From NCBI GenBank assembly GCA_964514235.1, contig CAZEPV010000006.1, positions 52,352 to 116,351 of the forward strand: 64,000 bases of DNA, given 5' to 3'. Below are positions 16,537-25,853 of this stretch, one piece after another. Every line of letters starts with the position of its first letter. The stretch's first letter is position 1. The stretch comes from JAAYRQ01 sp035647235 (GTDB lineage Bacteria > Bacillota > Syntrophomonadia > Syntrophomonadales > Syntrophomonadaceae). Both the position numbers and the translations under genes were made by a program. Below the pieces are notes generated by a model. That model saw only the letters and a program-made list of their open reading frames with translations, ran no database searches and was not told the origin of the DNA.

Positions 16537-17634
16537 CTAGACTAAGGTTAATTTATTGATATTTTTTCCCCTAAGCAGATTAGAAGCAGTTAGGCTAGCT
16601 GCCCCTAGGGTAAGGAAGAATTCTTTATCATCTGCTAGAGTACGCCCCATTGTAGTTAGCTGGAAATTACTCTTTTGCATTATCTTTAAGGTATCATCGG
16701 CCATTTCCAAAGTATAGTCGTATTTATCGACCAAGCTGGAAAAACGGATTTGTTCTAACATATAAGATAATTTTTCTTTTCCTAAGTCAGGTAAAGGAAC
16801 TATCGCTTTAACCCGACATACTCGGGATAAAACAGTTAAAGTATGATGGCTAATACCCCTATGCCTATCCCTTGTATCTGCAAAACTTATGCGGGGCAGA
16901 CAGATAGGTATGCCATTTAGAGCCTCAACTGCATTTAGGATTTCCCCTTGTTCTATCCCCGTAAACCCCCATTTAGTCCCAGTCCCTACAATACCAGGCC
17001 CCATGGTTACAATAATAATATCTGGCTCAAATATGGTTTTAGCCGCCAATAAGCCGGAATAGATATTGACCGCTTCCAAGTCTCCCCCAAAAGCATGGCC
17101 AACTGTTACTGTTCCATGTAATAAACCGCGCTTTTTAAGTTCATGGACATTATGGCTAAAAGCTAAAGGTAGAGCAGCTCCATCGGTCATAAGATAGGCA
17201 ATCTTGTAATCTTCTTGCCCCAAAAGTAAGGATAAGGGGGCTAACATAGAATGCAAAGTACCCACTAATACTGGGGTATTGTCCAGACTATTGGCTTTTA
17301 ACATTTCTTCATGGTAGGGACTCTCTTCTTCCTCCACGCTTAAGACCTTAACTTGCATCGGTGTATAGCGTAATTTCATAATATGTCCCTTGGGTGTCAA
17401 TTCTTTATCGGAATTACTAAGATTAGCTATTATATAATGATAACCACCACTACCTAGATTTAAGGTGTTAGCAGTGGTATTTAAGCTTACTCTATCCCCC
17501 AACTCAATTATTCCTAGCAAATCTGGATAAGCTATACACTTTTCCATTTTCCCCTCTATATTTACCCAATATCCCTTTATACCAGGGCGGGAAAAAATTT
17601 CTTCTGTAATATAACCTTCTTTAATATTAATCAA
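16537..17634 (-). CDS. DUF3866 family protein
   Basis: This 365-residue protein belongs to a conserved actinobacterial and clostridial family of unknown function (DUF3866). Marks include LNLGSGGYHYIIAN (near residue 60), HIMKLRYTPMQ, GTLHSMLAPLSLLL (near 124), IVTMGPGIVGTGTKWGFTGI (near 208) and ISHHTLTVLSRV (near 261). It has no membrane span or signal. The start is TTG with GGGTG 8 bases before. It stands alone between the nudF unit and the selenium cluster's terminator. I do not propose a function. Confidence 0.82.
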   Translation of the reverse strand: MINIKEGYITEEIFSRPGIKGYWVNIEGKMEKCIAYPDLLGIIELGDRVSLNTTANTLNLGSGGYHYIIANLSNSDKELTPKGHIMKLRYTPMQVKVLSVEEEESPYHEEMLKANSLDNTPVLVGTLHSMLAPLSLLLGQEDYKIAYLMTDGAALPLAFSHNVHELKKRGLLHGTVTVGHAFGGDLEAVNIYSGLLAAKTIFEPDIIIVTMGPGIVGTGTKWGFTGIEQGEILNAVEALNGIPICLPRISFADTRDRHRGISHHTLTVLSRVCRVKAIVPLPDLGKEKLSYMLEQIRFSSLVDKYDYTLEMADDTLKIMQKSNFQLTTMGRTLADDKEFFLTLGAASLTASNLLRGKNINKLTLV

Positions 17635-17811
17635 TCAAAAAACACCCATTCCTTAAATTTCGTAACTATTGTTCTTATAAGTATACACCTTTTGTGTACC
17701 CATATTGAAATATAGGCTCTTAGACTAAATTATATTAAATATATGCAGAAACAAATTAAGTATTTTGCTAAAAATAATCTAATTATAGGAGAGATTAAAT
17801 TATTGAATAAA

Positions 17812-17846
17812 AAACTGCCAGTCTATAAGAGTGCAACTGACAGTTT
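17812..17846 (-). terminator. Intrinsic terminator of the selenium cluster
   Basis: On the minus strand an 11-bp stem with one G-U pair (AAACTGTCAGT with ACTGGCAGTTT) is followed by TTTTTTATT. It begins 16 bases after the yedF stop and ends the aminotransferase-selD-yedF unit. Confidence 0.85.
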
Positions 17847-17861
17847 TGGAATACCACTTTA

Positions 17862-18485
17862 TTATAGATTTAATAATTTATTAGCGGCAGACATTGTCTC
17901 GGTTATTTTGTACATATCGGCCACCTGCCCGACTGCTAGTTTTTCTTGTAGTTGGTAATAATTTAAACATGTACCACAAGAAAGAATTTGAGTCCCTTTT
18001 TCCTCGAGCTTTTTTAGGTCCGAAATCGTATTAGCCCCATCAGCGGTTAAATAAACTCCCGAATTGAAGAATATTACTACTTTAGGCAGGCTAGAGAGTT
18101 CCGTCAATGAGTAAATAAACCCCTTGATAAGGGTTTCCCCGAGTTCTTTATTTCCTTCCCCCATAGCATTTTTCCCTATAGCTACCACCAGACCATCTGC
18201 TTGTGTATCCTGGGACAAAAGACTAGCATTTACCCCAGCAGATTTTTCTAAAACAAGACTTGCAGCTTCTGCCTTTTTTTCTATACTGACTTGGTAACAA
18301 TCTTTTTCCTTCTCCGTATAAGAAAATTTATAATTATTGCCTAAAGCCATTTTTTCTAAATTTTGTACCGCGGTCAAATTATCAACCATAATTACCACGC
18401 TGTTTCCCCCAGGCTCAGACAGGGCTTTCTTGCTTTCAATGACTGGCATAGGACAAGGCTGTCCTATCATATCAATAATTTTCAA
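17862..18485 (-). CDS. yedF: Selenium metabolism protein YedF (TusA-DsrE type)
   Basis: A two-domain protein found with selD in selenium-using bacteria. The N-terminal TusA-like domain has MIGQPCPMPVIESKKAL (Cys at residue 11, the sulfur/selenium-carrying position in TusA). The C-terminal DsrE-like domain contains VVIFFNSGVYLTADG and a CxxC-like CGTCLNYY near residue 172. Length is 207, the family norm. The start is TTG after GGAGGG, 3 bases after selD. A role in delivering selenium to SelD is inferred from the genomic association. Confidence 0.92.
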   Translation of the reverse strand: MKIIDMIGQPCPMPVIESKKALSEPGGNSVVIMVDNLTAVQNLEKMALGNNYKFSYTEKEKDCYQVSIEKKAEAASLVLEKSAGVNASLLSQDTQADGLVVAIGKNAMGEGNKELGETLIKGFIYSLTELSSLPKVVIFFNSGVYLTADGANTISDLKKLEEKGTQILSCGTCLNYYQLQEKLAVGQVADMYKITETMSAANKLLNL

Positions 18486-18487
18486 TA

Positions 18488-19798
18488 CTATCCCTCCTGC
18501 TTAAAAAGTACAATATCACTTGTTCTTGCTATTACCTGACCTATAATATTGGCAGCCGCATCTGCAACTTTAATTTCCTTAAGCAAATCATCAGCCTCTT
18601 CAGGGGCTACACAAATTAAAAGGCCCCCAGATGTTTGAGGATCAAATAACAATTCTTGCATGGGGAAGGTTACTTGGTCCACATTCACTTTGTCTTGTAA
18701 ATGGACACGATTTCTTTGTCCAGCAGCGGTTAAAATATATTCTTCGGCATACTTATAGGCCTCAGCAAAGTAGGGGATTTGGTTTTCGTATAATTCGACC
18801 GCCACTTTATCCGATACCATTTCCAGCAAATGAGCTAATAAACCAAAACCAGTAATATCAGTACAGGCACTAACCTTATAATTGCTCATTTTTTCCGCTG
18901 CGTCTTTATTAAGTTTTTCCATAGAAATGATAGCTTTTTCAACCGCAAATGGTTCTGCTACACCACCACGTAAAGCTGCCATTATAATCCCCGTACCGAG
19001 TGGTTTAGTCAATATTAGTTTATGCCCTATTTGGGGAGTATTATTGCGGATAATTTTGTCGTTTTCAATCATACCCGTTACCGCCAAACCATATTTCGGT
19101 TCTTTATCATAGATAGAATGACCACCAGCTAAAACTACTGATGCCTCTTGTAGTTTTTCCGCACCACCAGTTAAAATCAGTTTAAGCACCTTAGGATCCA
19201 TTTTTTGCGGAAAACAGACTATATTCAGGGCGGTGATTGGTCTCCCACCCATAGCATAAACATCACTTAGAGCATTTGCGGCCGCGATTTTACCAAATCT
19301 ATAGGGATCATTCACCATAGGCGGAAAGAAATCTACCGTATTGATAATAGAGTGTTTTTCACTAATACGATATACACCTGCATCATCTGAAGAATCATAA
19401 CCAACCAATAAATTTTCATCGTAGAAGAAAGGTAATCCCTCCAGAAGTCCAGCTAATTCCCCTGGTCCAATTTTGGCCCCACATCCCCCGCTTGTACAAT
19501 TGGCCAGAAGCGAATCAAACTCTTTTTCCATTAAAACACCCCAATTTTCATATTCCCTATAATGTTTTTTATTATTGTTTTCTGTCACCGAAAACACATT
19601 AATCTTTTTTATATTGTTTTCTTCTAAAACCATTAGTGCTGCTTTAATTTCTTCTGCTTTAATTTTAAGACAAATTCCACAACCTGCGCGAATCTGCGGT
19701 GATAGTGGTAGAACTGTTATGGGTATTTTTTCCCTAAGCAAAAATTGTTCAGCTTTTATGGCCGCATTAGTATTATTAAAAGTTATAATATATTCCAT
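18488..19798 (-). CDS. selD: Selenide, water dikinase fused to an N-terminal Se/S-carrier (DUF3343) domain
   Basis: SelD makes selenophosphate from selenide and ATP for selenocysteine and selenouridine. Residues 1-85 form a DUF3343-type Se/S carrier-like domain (FNNTNAAIKAEQFL, then RAGCGICLKI with Cys40 and Cys43). SelD proper starts near Met90: SGGCGAKIGPGEL carries the catalytic Cys106 and Lys109, a Cys rather than Sec form, followed by DDAGVYR, GGRPITALNIV, LAGGHSI, DITGFGLLAHLLEM and DPQTSGGLL. DUF3343 is usually a separate gene near selD, so this is a fusion. An internal ATG at 19531 with GGGGTG upstream could also yield SelD alone. It lies 7 bases after the aminotransferase gene. Confidence 0.93.
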   Translation of the reverse strand: MEYIITFNNTNAAIKAEQFLLREKIPITVLPLSPQIRAGCGICLKIKAEEIKAALMVLEENNIKKINVFSVTENNNKKHYREYENWGVLMEKEFDSLLANCTSGGCGAKIGPGELAGLLEGLPFFYDENLLVGYDSSDDAGVYRISEKHSIINTVDFFPPMVNDPYRFGKIAAANALSDVYAMGGRPITALNIVCFPQKMDPKVLKLILTGGAEKLQEASVVLAGGHSIYDKEPKYGLAVTGMIENDKIIRNNTPQIGHKLILTKPLGTGIIMAALRGGVAEPFAVEKAIISMEKLNKDAAEKMSNYKVSACTDITGFGLLAHLLEMVSDKVAVELYENQIPYFAEAYKYAEEYILTAAGQRNRVHLQDKVNVDQVTFPMQELLFDPQTSGGLLICVAPEEADDLLKEIKVADAAANIIGQVIARTSDIVLFKQEG

Positions 19799-19805
19799 AA
19801 ATACC

Positions 19806-20933
19806 TCACCCCAATGAATTAACTATATCATTTACGGCCCTAATGCCCACTTCAATTTCTTCCTCAGTATTAAAATAAGAAAAGGAGAACCTCACCATTC
19901 CCTCCTCAACCGTCTGGAAATGTTTGTGTAAAAGTGGTGCACAATGACTACCAGGGCGGGTGGCAATTCCATATTCCTCCCAGAGCCTAAAGGCAAAATC
20001 AGATGCAGTTACACCTTCGGCATTTAGGGCCACAATAGCTAAACGATTATTCGTAGAAAAATCCCCATAAAACTTTAATCCAACAAGATTCTTAATCCCA
20101 TTATAAAACATCTTCAGTAGTTGCATTTCTCGGGCATGGATATTTTCAATTCCAATTTCATTTACAAACTCAACCCCTTTTTGTAGTCCAGCTAGACTAT
20201 GGGCATTAGTAGTACCTGCTTCGAATACTTCTGGCATAATAGTGGCCTGGAAGCGGTCGAAACTATTAACCCCTGCACCACCAGTTTTACTAATGCGAAA
20301 ATCAAATTCGCCATTAGTAATTATGCCGCCTGTCCCTTGGGGACCAAAAAGACCTTTATGCCCTGTAAAGCAAAAAATATCAGCCATTTTAGTATTTACG
20401 GGAAAACTCCCAAAAGTTTGGGATATATCCAAAATCATAATAATGCCCTGTTCTTTACACAAGGTGTACAACTTTTCTGCATCCACTATATTACCAATTG
20501 CATTAGAACCATGAATACAGATAAAGTATTTTGTAGTCGGCTTTACTAAGGAAGTAAAGGAGTCAATATGCAGATTACCGTTTTCATCACAATCCAGAAA
20601 GTCTATTTGACACCCTTTAAGATATAGGGGGCGTAATACCGAATTATGTTCCAAAACTGTAGTGATAACAGAATCCTCTTTTTCGATTAAGCTATTAATT
20701 ACTAGATTAAGACTCTCGGTGGCAGATGATGTAAAAGCAACATTAAGGGCTTCCTCTAGACCTATTAACTTGGCTATTTCCATACGAGTTTGAAAAATTG
20801 TCCTGTTAGCGTCTAGAACAGGGGTATAAAAGGAACGGCCAGAATTACCTAAGTTGTTAATTGCATACTTAACCGCTTCAGCCACCTGGGGTGGTTTCAT
20901 TAAACTTGTGGCACTATTATCAAAATATATCAT
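19806..20933 (-). CDS. Class V aminotransferase / cysteine desulfurase-like protein (selenium-cluster type)
   Basis: A PLP-dependent NifS/Csd-like enzyme of the subfamily encoded next to selD, presumed to release sulfur or selenium from (seleno)cysteine. YFDNSATSLMKPP opens the protein; TSSATESLNLVI, ILDISQTFGSFP and the PLP lysine in CFTGHKGLFGPQGTGG (near residue 196) are visible, as is RPGSHCAPLLHK near 333, which carries the catalytic-loop Cys. The ATG at 20933 follows AAGGAG; the frame is open 7 codons further. 375 residues. It is the first gene of the selenium unit. Substrate choice (Cys or Sec) cannot be read from sequence. Confidence 0.88.
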   Translation of the reverse strand: MIYFDNSATSLMKPPQVAEAVKYAINNLGNSGRSFYTPVLDANRTIFQTRMEIAKLIGLEEALNVAFTSSATESLNLVINSLIEKEDSVITTVLEHNSVLRPLYLKGCQIDFLDCDENGNLHIDSFTSLVKPTTKYFICIHGSNAIGNIVDAEKLYTLCKEQGIIMILDISQTFGSFPVNTKMADIFCFTGHKGLFGPQGTGGIITNGEFDFRISKTGGAGVNSFDRFQATIMPEVFEAGTTNAHSLAGLQKGVEFVNEIGIENIHAREMQLLKMFYNGIKNLVGLKFYGDFSTNNRLAIVALNAEGVTASDFAFRLWEEYGIATRPGSHCAPLLHKHFQTVEEGMVRFSFSYFNTEEEIEVGIRAVNDIVNSLG

Positions 20934-21023
20934 GTAATTGCTCCTTGTCATCAATTTCCAATATATGTTTAGGTGGCTTTTGCTTAAATAGGGGTAATGA
21001 TAATAGTAAGAAGATAGCCCAGC

Positions 21024-22151
21024 TTAAGAAAGATTACTAAGATATTCCTCAATAATGGCCAATACTAATCTGGCATCATTTACTAAGTCCCCAATTCTAA
21101 TAAATTCCGCATTAGTATGCACTTCCTGCATTCCAATACCTAGATTAGCACAGCTGATACCCTGACCATTTATAACGCTTGCATCACTGCCCCCACCAGT
21201 ACTAGTTAAAAGTGGTTCCAGTCCTATCCTTTCCACAGCTTTTTTCACCAAAACCACCACTTCATCATCTAAATCGAGGTTAATTTCCGGATATAAAAAT
21301 TCTACATCCACTTCGGGCTTGCCACCATTTTCCTCAATAGTTGTCGTAAATATATTTATTAGGTCATCCTTAAATTTATCGAGTTTTTCACGATTTAAAC
21401 TACGAGCCTCACCCGTAAAAGAACAATAATCTGCTACTATGTTACGGGCTTTACCTCCAGAAATTAAACCAAAGTTACAAGTAGTTTCTTCATCTATTCG
21501 CCCATAGGGCATTTTTGTTAAGGCCTTGGCAGCCAAATTAATGGCATTAATTCCATCTTCAGGATTGATGCCAGCATGAGACGCCTTACCATAGACTTTA
21601 AATTCCATTTCATATTGGGCTGGGGATTTTATAATAATATGTCCTGGATCCCCACCAGCATCTAATACATAGCCTAAGGAGGACTTTAAAAGACTGTAAT
21701 CAAAAGCTTTAGCACCCAAAAGACCATTTTCTTCACATACAGTAAATAAAAATTCCAAGGGCGGGTAATCCAATTTGTTTTCAATAAGAATGTCATAGGC
21801 CTCTATTAATACAGCAATAGCCGCTTTATCATCCGCTCCTAGAATAGTATCCCCACTACTTCTGATAATGCCATCTTCCCCTACCAGGGGCTTTATACCT
21901 ATACCAGGTTTTACTGTATCCATATGGGCAGCAAATAAAAGTGGCTTGGCCTCAATCGTACCAGGAATGCGGACCAATAAGTTACCACTATCGCCATTTA
22001 CTACACTTGCAGCACCATCTTCAAAAACTGCAAGGCCCCTATTTTTAAATTCCTTTATTAATAAATCACGAAACAGGCCCTCAGCACCCGACTCTGAGCC
22101 AGTTCCAACCAGATGGGTAAACAGGCTTATCAAACGTTTTTCATTAACCAT
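21024..22151 (-). CDS. PepT-like M20 family metallopeptidase
   Basis: A 375-residue zinc peptidase of the tripeptidase-T-like branch of M20. Metal and active-site motifs: LLFAAHMDTVKPG (His/Asp, near residue 66), GADDKAAIAVLIEA (near 100), VCEENGLLGAKAFD (Glu-Glu, near 133), DAGGDPG, and STGGGSDASVIN near 322, with the dimerisation lid around GKASHAGINPEDGINA. The ATG at 22151 has AAGGAG; the longer frame is rejected. It slightly overlaps the end of neither neighbour and follows the MraY-like gene by 20 bases. A role in peptide use or envelope peptide recycling is possible; the substrate is unknown. Confidence 0.87.
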   Translation of the reverse strand: MVNEKRLISLFTHLVGTGSESGAEGLFRDLLIKEFKNRGLAVFEDGAASVVNGDSGNLLVRIPGTIEAKPLLFAAHMDTVKPGIGIKPLVGEDGIIRSSGDTILGADDKAAIAVLIEAYDILIENKLDYPPLEFLFTVCEENGLLGAKAFDYSLLKSSLGYVLDAGGDPGHIIIKSPAQYEMEFKVYGKASHAGINPEDGINAINLAAKALTKMPYGRIDEETTCNFGLISGGKARNIVADYCSFTGEARSLNREKLDKFKDDLINIFTTTIEENGGKPEVDVEFLYPEINLDLDDEVVVLVKKAVERIGLEPLLTSTGGGSDASVINGQGISCANLGIGMQEVHTNAEFIRIGDLVNDARLVLAIIEEYLSNLS

Positions 22152-22171
22152 AAAATACTCCTTTCTCAGTC

Positions 22172-22993
22172 CTAACCACGTCCCCAATTATCAATTGCCT
22201 TTAATAGTTTATTATTTTCAATAGTTTTAGTCAGGGAATACTTCTCTGTATATAGATGCATTAAAATCAAGAAAACTAATATCCCCATACGAAAATATAG
22301 GGATAAATAAATTACAGACAAAAAACCTAGTATAAAGCCTAGAACATTAGAGCCAGTATCACCTAACATTACTTGGGCTTTTAAATCGTAGGGTAAGTAG
22401 ACTAATACTGCACCTAAAACTGGGCCCAGTAAAAGCCAGCTTATATTAGCTTTAACTATAATAATTATTAATAACAGAAAAAAAAGAAAGCCCTTAACCG
22501 CTCGGCCAGGCCTTAAATCAAGCAAATTCAACATATTGGCAAAAAGGGCCACTATCAAAGTATTAAGAATTAGATCATACCAGGTAGCCGAAAAAAAAGA
22601 TGCGACAAAAAAGGCGACTAATCCACCACCTAAAGCTTTAAGACCCCCAGTCGTTAAGCGCCCCTTAAATAGTTGACTAAAATGCCCCCTAAATCCTAAA
22701 GTATCCCTTTGTCCTAATAGATCATCAATAAAACCCAAAAAAGCAAAAGATATTATCCCTATCAAGAATAAATGAAAACTAGTTTCATACCCAGAAAAAA
22801 AACTAAAAAAGCAAAAAACCAATAATATAACCATGGATAGACTAATGCCTACACTAACAGGGATATCTAGTCCTTGGTAATTTTTTCTTACCGCACCTAC
22901 CTCTATTAACATCGGCCTTAAAAAATAAAGAAGTACAAATTCTAATAGGCCTGCCAGAATAAAGCCTATACCTGCTAGCACTAATAAGCCCAC
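22172..22993 (-). CDS. MraY/WecA-like glycosyl transferase family 4 protein
   Basis: A 273-residue polytopic membrane protein of the polyprenyl-phosphate sugar-1-phosphate transferase superfamily. About eight spans are visible. Superfamily loops: FIDDLLGQRDTLGFRGHF (near residue 87; the DDxxG-like site) and MLGDTGSNVLGFILG (near 210; the catalytic GDxGS loop). It is shorter than MraY (about 320) and lacks its His-box, so it is unlikely to be the main MraY. The start is GTG with AGAGGG. It lies after the GT2 gene by 3 bases; together they could build an envelope lipid-linked sugar. The substrate is unknown. Confidence 0.8.
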   Translation of the reverse strand: MGLLVLAGIGFILAGLLEFVLLYFLRPMLIEVGAVRKNYQGLDIPVSVGISLSMVILLVFCFFSFFSGYETSFHLFLIGIISFAFLGFIDDLLGQRDTLGFRGHFSQLFKGRLTTGGLKALGGGLVAFFVASFFSATWYDLILNTLIVALFANMLNLLDLRPGRAVKGFLFFLLLIIIIVKANISWLLLGPVLGAVLVYLPYDLKAQVMLGDTGSNVLGFILGFLSVIYLSLYFRMGILVFLILMHLYTEKYSLTKTIENNKLLKAIDNWGRG

Positions 22994-22996
22994 CTA

Positions 22997-23665
22997 CTAT
23001 TGCCCTCTTTCATTAATAATTACTTTTAAAACATCTACAAACTGCTTACCCCTATGCAAAAAGCCTGCCAAATCTCGCCCAGTTTCATTATGTTTCATCA
23101 TAGTCGGAACTTCAACCAGTCTAAAACCGTGGCGAAGTGCCTTTATGCTCATGGCTAATTCAACGCCATAGGCTTCACTAAAAGGGGTTACCGCCTGTAA
23201 AACTTCCTTAGTCATAGCCCTTTGTCCACTTAAGGGGGCTATAACTTCTATGGCCCCAGCATTTTTAAGTGCTCTGGTTGCTAGTCCTTTTACCAAACCA
23301 AAACCCCCTTTTTTCCGAGGGGGTGGGAATGCAGCTATGGCCAAATCAGCCTCACCTGCTAAAACTACATCTATAATCTTCTTCGCTTCCTCGGCACTAT
23401 TACCCAAATCTGCATCTAAGAATACTACTATATCGGAATTAATACGGGGTAAGGCTGCATTCATAGCCCCACCTTTACCTTGATTTACTTTTAAATCTAT
23501 TATATCAGCAGTATAATCTCGGACTACTGCCAAAGTATTATCGGTTGAGCCATCATTTATTACTATAATTTTAGAAATAGTATCTATCTTTTTAATTGCC
23601 CGCAAAGTATCCCCAATTCGGTCCGCTTCGTTAAAAGCAGGTATGACCACACTTATAGTTTTCAT
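22997..23665 (-). CDS. Glycosyltransferase family 2
   Basis: A GT-A fold transferase of 222 residues: SVVIPAFNEADRI at the N-terminus, VINDGSTDNT (near residue 35), NQGKGGAMNAAL and FLDADLGNSA (the DxD-type metal site near 82). No membrane span, so it resembles the cytoplasmic dolichol-phosphate-mannose-synthase-like or glucosyl-3-phosphoglycerate-like branch. It overlaps the end of steB by 4 bases (ATGA), implying coupled translation, and leads the MraY-like gene. The acceptor is unknown. Confidence 0.87.
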   Translation of the reverse strand: MKTISVVIPAFNEADRIGDTLRAIKKIDTISKIIVINDGSTDNTLAVVRDYTADIIDLKVNQGKGGAMNAALPRINSDIVVFLDADLGNSAEEAKKIIDVVLAGEADLAIAAFPPPRKKGGFGLVKGLATRALKNAGAIEVIAPLSGQRAMTKEVLQAVTPFSEAYGVELAMSIKALRHGFRLVEVPTMMKHNETGRDLAGFLHRGKQFVDVLKVIINERGQ

Positions 23666-24567
23666 CTTTTATCAGATCCTATTGATTGTACAGGAAGTGA
23701 AGGCATGAACTTCTGAGCTGTGTCCTTTATTCCATAATGACCTGGCTCCCCTTCCATAGCAAGAATCAAAGATATTTGCCCTGGGCTTAAATCCACATTA
23801 TCAATAGTAGTTATATTATAATTTTGGTAATGCCCTATATAGGAATGTTCTACTTTAGATTTTTCTACTCCAAAAACTTTAATCCCATTATTATTCAGAT
23901 TTTCAATTAAATTTTGGTCAAAACTACTAGCAAAGTAGGTATTTAAATTATTAGTACCACCCAAAACGATTACTCCACTTAAGGGTATATCATAATCACC
24001 AGAAAAATTAATTAAATCGTTTTCTTGCAAAAAATCCATAATCCCTTGATCACCATGATTTAACAATACAGCCGCTACACTTCCCCCAATATAACTCCTA
24101 AGAGTCTCACAAGAATCATCTATCCCAGCTATATTATAGTATTTGGCTAACTTGGCACAAATATCTGAATTATCCAAAACTAAATTAGGCAAAATTACAG
24201 TTTTTGAATGGACCTTGGCTCCCGCAATAGTCAATGCATTAATTAAGCCCGAAGGTATATCGGTGTTGCCAGTTACAACTATAGCTAAATTATCATCAAC
24301 TAATCTTTCCTTTACTAAAAAGGGTAGTACAGTCTGACTATAATTTTCATAATTACCAATTATCTCGTCTTTATACTCATTATCTAGAACCAATTTCGCT
24401 TCCCGCTCCTTGATAACGGTAAATTGTTCCTCAATGCGACTGAGTAATTTTTTTTGTTGTTCTATTAGTAAATCATCCCCTACTATGGTGCTTCCTATGA
24501 GAACCCCAAGTCCCAGAGCTAAAAACACTGCTACTATTGAAGCTATATGATATTTCAAGTCTACCAA
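23662..24567 (-). CDS. steB: SteB/MctB-like membrane-anchored protein
   Basis: A 301-residue protein of the MctB/SteB family (sometimes annotated copper transporter). It has one N-terminal membrane anchor (YHIASIVAVFLALGLGVLIG, residues 6-25), a coiled-coil stretch (about 35-75) and an extracytoplasmic alpha/beta domain with LSGVIVLGGTNNLNTYF near 205. In Corynebacterium SteB is anchored in the membrane and works with SteA at the division site. Here it directly follows steA (13 bases), which supports the SteB reading over metal transport. The start is TTG after GGGTGG. Confidence 0.83.
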   Translation of the reverse strand: MVDLKYHIASIVAVFLALGLGVLIGSTIVGDDLLIEQQKKLLSRIEEQFTVIKEREAKLVLDNEYKDEIIGNYENYSQTVLPFLVKERLVDDNLAIVVTGNTDIPSGLINALTIAGAKVHSKTVILPNLVLDNSDICAKLAKYYNIAGIDDSCETLRSYIGGSVAAVLLNHGDQGIMDFLQENDLINFSGDYDIPLSGVIVLGGTNNLNTYFASSFDQNLIENLNNNGIKVFGVEKSKVEHSYIGHYQNYNITTIDNVDLSPGQISLILAMEGEPGHYGIKDTAQKFMPSLPVQSIGSDKR

Positions 24568-24580
24568 TTATGCCACCCCA

Positions 24581-25702
24581 TTAAATTGTAAATAATATTT
24601 GTAATTGTAACCAGATTAGCCGAAAAAAAGGTCGGGTTGCAGGGGAAACCCACAGAATAATAGTAATGGGTACAAATGCCGCAATTAATAGTTGAGCCAA
24701 ATATTTAGTCTGTAAATTTTGTTTGTAGAGCTGGCTAACCCCCCTAGCATCAACTAGGATGGAACCTACCTTAAGACGTACTAAAAAAGTACTCCCCATT
24801 CCTTTACGACCTTTTTCCAAAAAATCAATCATATTAGAATGAGAACCAACTGCAACCATAAGGCTAGCTCCATATTCCCAAGCCAGAATCATGGCTAGAT
24901 CTTCACTCGTTCCTGGCATATAGAAAGATTGTGCTTCAAGATTCATTTCTAAAACTCTTTCCATACCTGGGGCATTACCATCAGCATAAGCATGTACTAC
25001 TAGTTCGGCCCCACATTTCAGAGCCCCATCAGATACGCTATCCATATCCCCCACAATAATATTCGGTACTAAACCAAATTCTAAAAGGGCATCTGCACCC
25101 CCATCTACCCCTATTAAAATTGGTTCCTCCTCATTAACATAAGAACTGATAGTCTTTAAATCCTCTTTGTAACTACTGCCCCTTACTACAATCAATACAT
25201 GTCGATTTAACATATTGGTTTTAAGGGGTGGTACTTCAATATTACCTAGAAGAATATCCTTTTCTTTTTTGGCATATTCCAAAGTGTTATCTACAAAATT
25301 ATCTAGTTCATGTTGTATATTATCACGCGCTTCTGCAAGTTTTAATTCGACATCCTCCAAGGTGAGAATTTTCCCTTGGCTTATTAGTTTATTACCCCAA
25401 AAGATTTGATTATCCTTTACTTCAATTAAAAAACCCTCTTTAATTTTATCAAAAATGCCTACACCAACCTCATCTAAAACGGGAATACCTGCTTTTAATA
25501 TTTTATATACCCCTTTAGCTGGATATTTCCCAGTAATGGATGATTCAGCATTTATAATTAATTGGGGCCTGATGTCTATTATTGAGTTGGCCGCTACTTC
25601 ATCAATATCATCGTGATTGATAATGGCAATATCGCTTTTTTTAAGCCTTTTTACTAAGTTTTTAGTTCTTTTATCCAGACGAGCTCTACCTCTGATAAAC
25701 AT
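24581..25702 (-). CDS. steA: Putative cytokinetic ring protein SteA
   Basis: A 373-residue protein of the SteA family (thiamine-pyrophosphokinase-like fold without that role). Visible: FIRGRARLDKRTKNLVKRL at the N-terminus, GVDGGADALLEFGLVPNIIVGDMDSVSDGAL (GGADALLEFG and GDMDSVSD near residues 200-225), and a C-terminal membrane segment (LAQLLIAAFVPITIILWVSP). In Corynebacterium SteA localises to the cytokinetic ring and recruits SteB. The steA-steB-GT2-GT4 order near spo0A is seen in other Clostridia, so the unit likely acts in envelope or division work. The TPK-like Asp pair is kept but a thiamine role is unlikely. Confidence 0.85.
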   Translation of the reverse strand: MFIRGRARLDKRTKNLVKRLKKSDIAIINHDDIDEVAANSIIDIRPQLIINAESSITGKYPAKGVYKILKAGIPVLDEVGVGIFDKIKEGFLIEVKDNQIFWGNKLISQGKILTLEDVELKLAEARDNIQHELDNFVDNTLEYAKKEKDILLGNIEVPPLKTNMLNRHVLIVVRGSSYKEDLKTISSYVNEEEPILIGVDGGADALLEFGLVPNIIVGDMDSVSDGALKCGAELVVHAYADGNAPGMERVLEMNLEAQSFYMPGTSEDLAMILAWEYGASLMVAVGSHSNMIDFLEKGRKGMGSTFLVRLKVGSILVDARGVSQLYKQNLQTKYLAQLLIAAFVPITIILWVSPATRPFFRLIWLQLQILFTI

Positions 25703-25801
25703 ATTACACCTCTGTTAGTAAAATAATCATTTTACCACTTTTCAAATATCATGATAACATTTGCCAGGACATTTTTAAACTCACCTATAAATATATATAG
25801 T

Positions 25802-25832
25802 AACAACCGCCTATAACTTACAGGCGGTTGTT
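25802..25832 (-). terminator. Hairpin terminator after spo0A
   Basis: A perfect 11-bp stem (AACAACCGCCT with AGGCGGTTGTT) and 9-base loop lies 22 bases after the spo0A stop. The following minus-strand sequence is A/T-rich but only weakly T-rich, so termination may be partial. Confidence 0.75.
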
Positions 25833-25853
25833 ACTAGTTTAATTATCGGGTTT

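Noticed and set aside
18488..19798. SelD as a selenoprotein itself
   Set aside because: The catalytic position is a Cys codon (SGGCGAKI), with no in-frame TGA.
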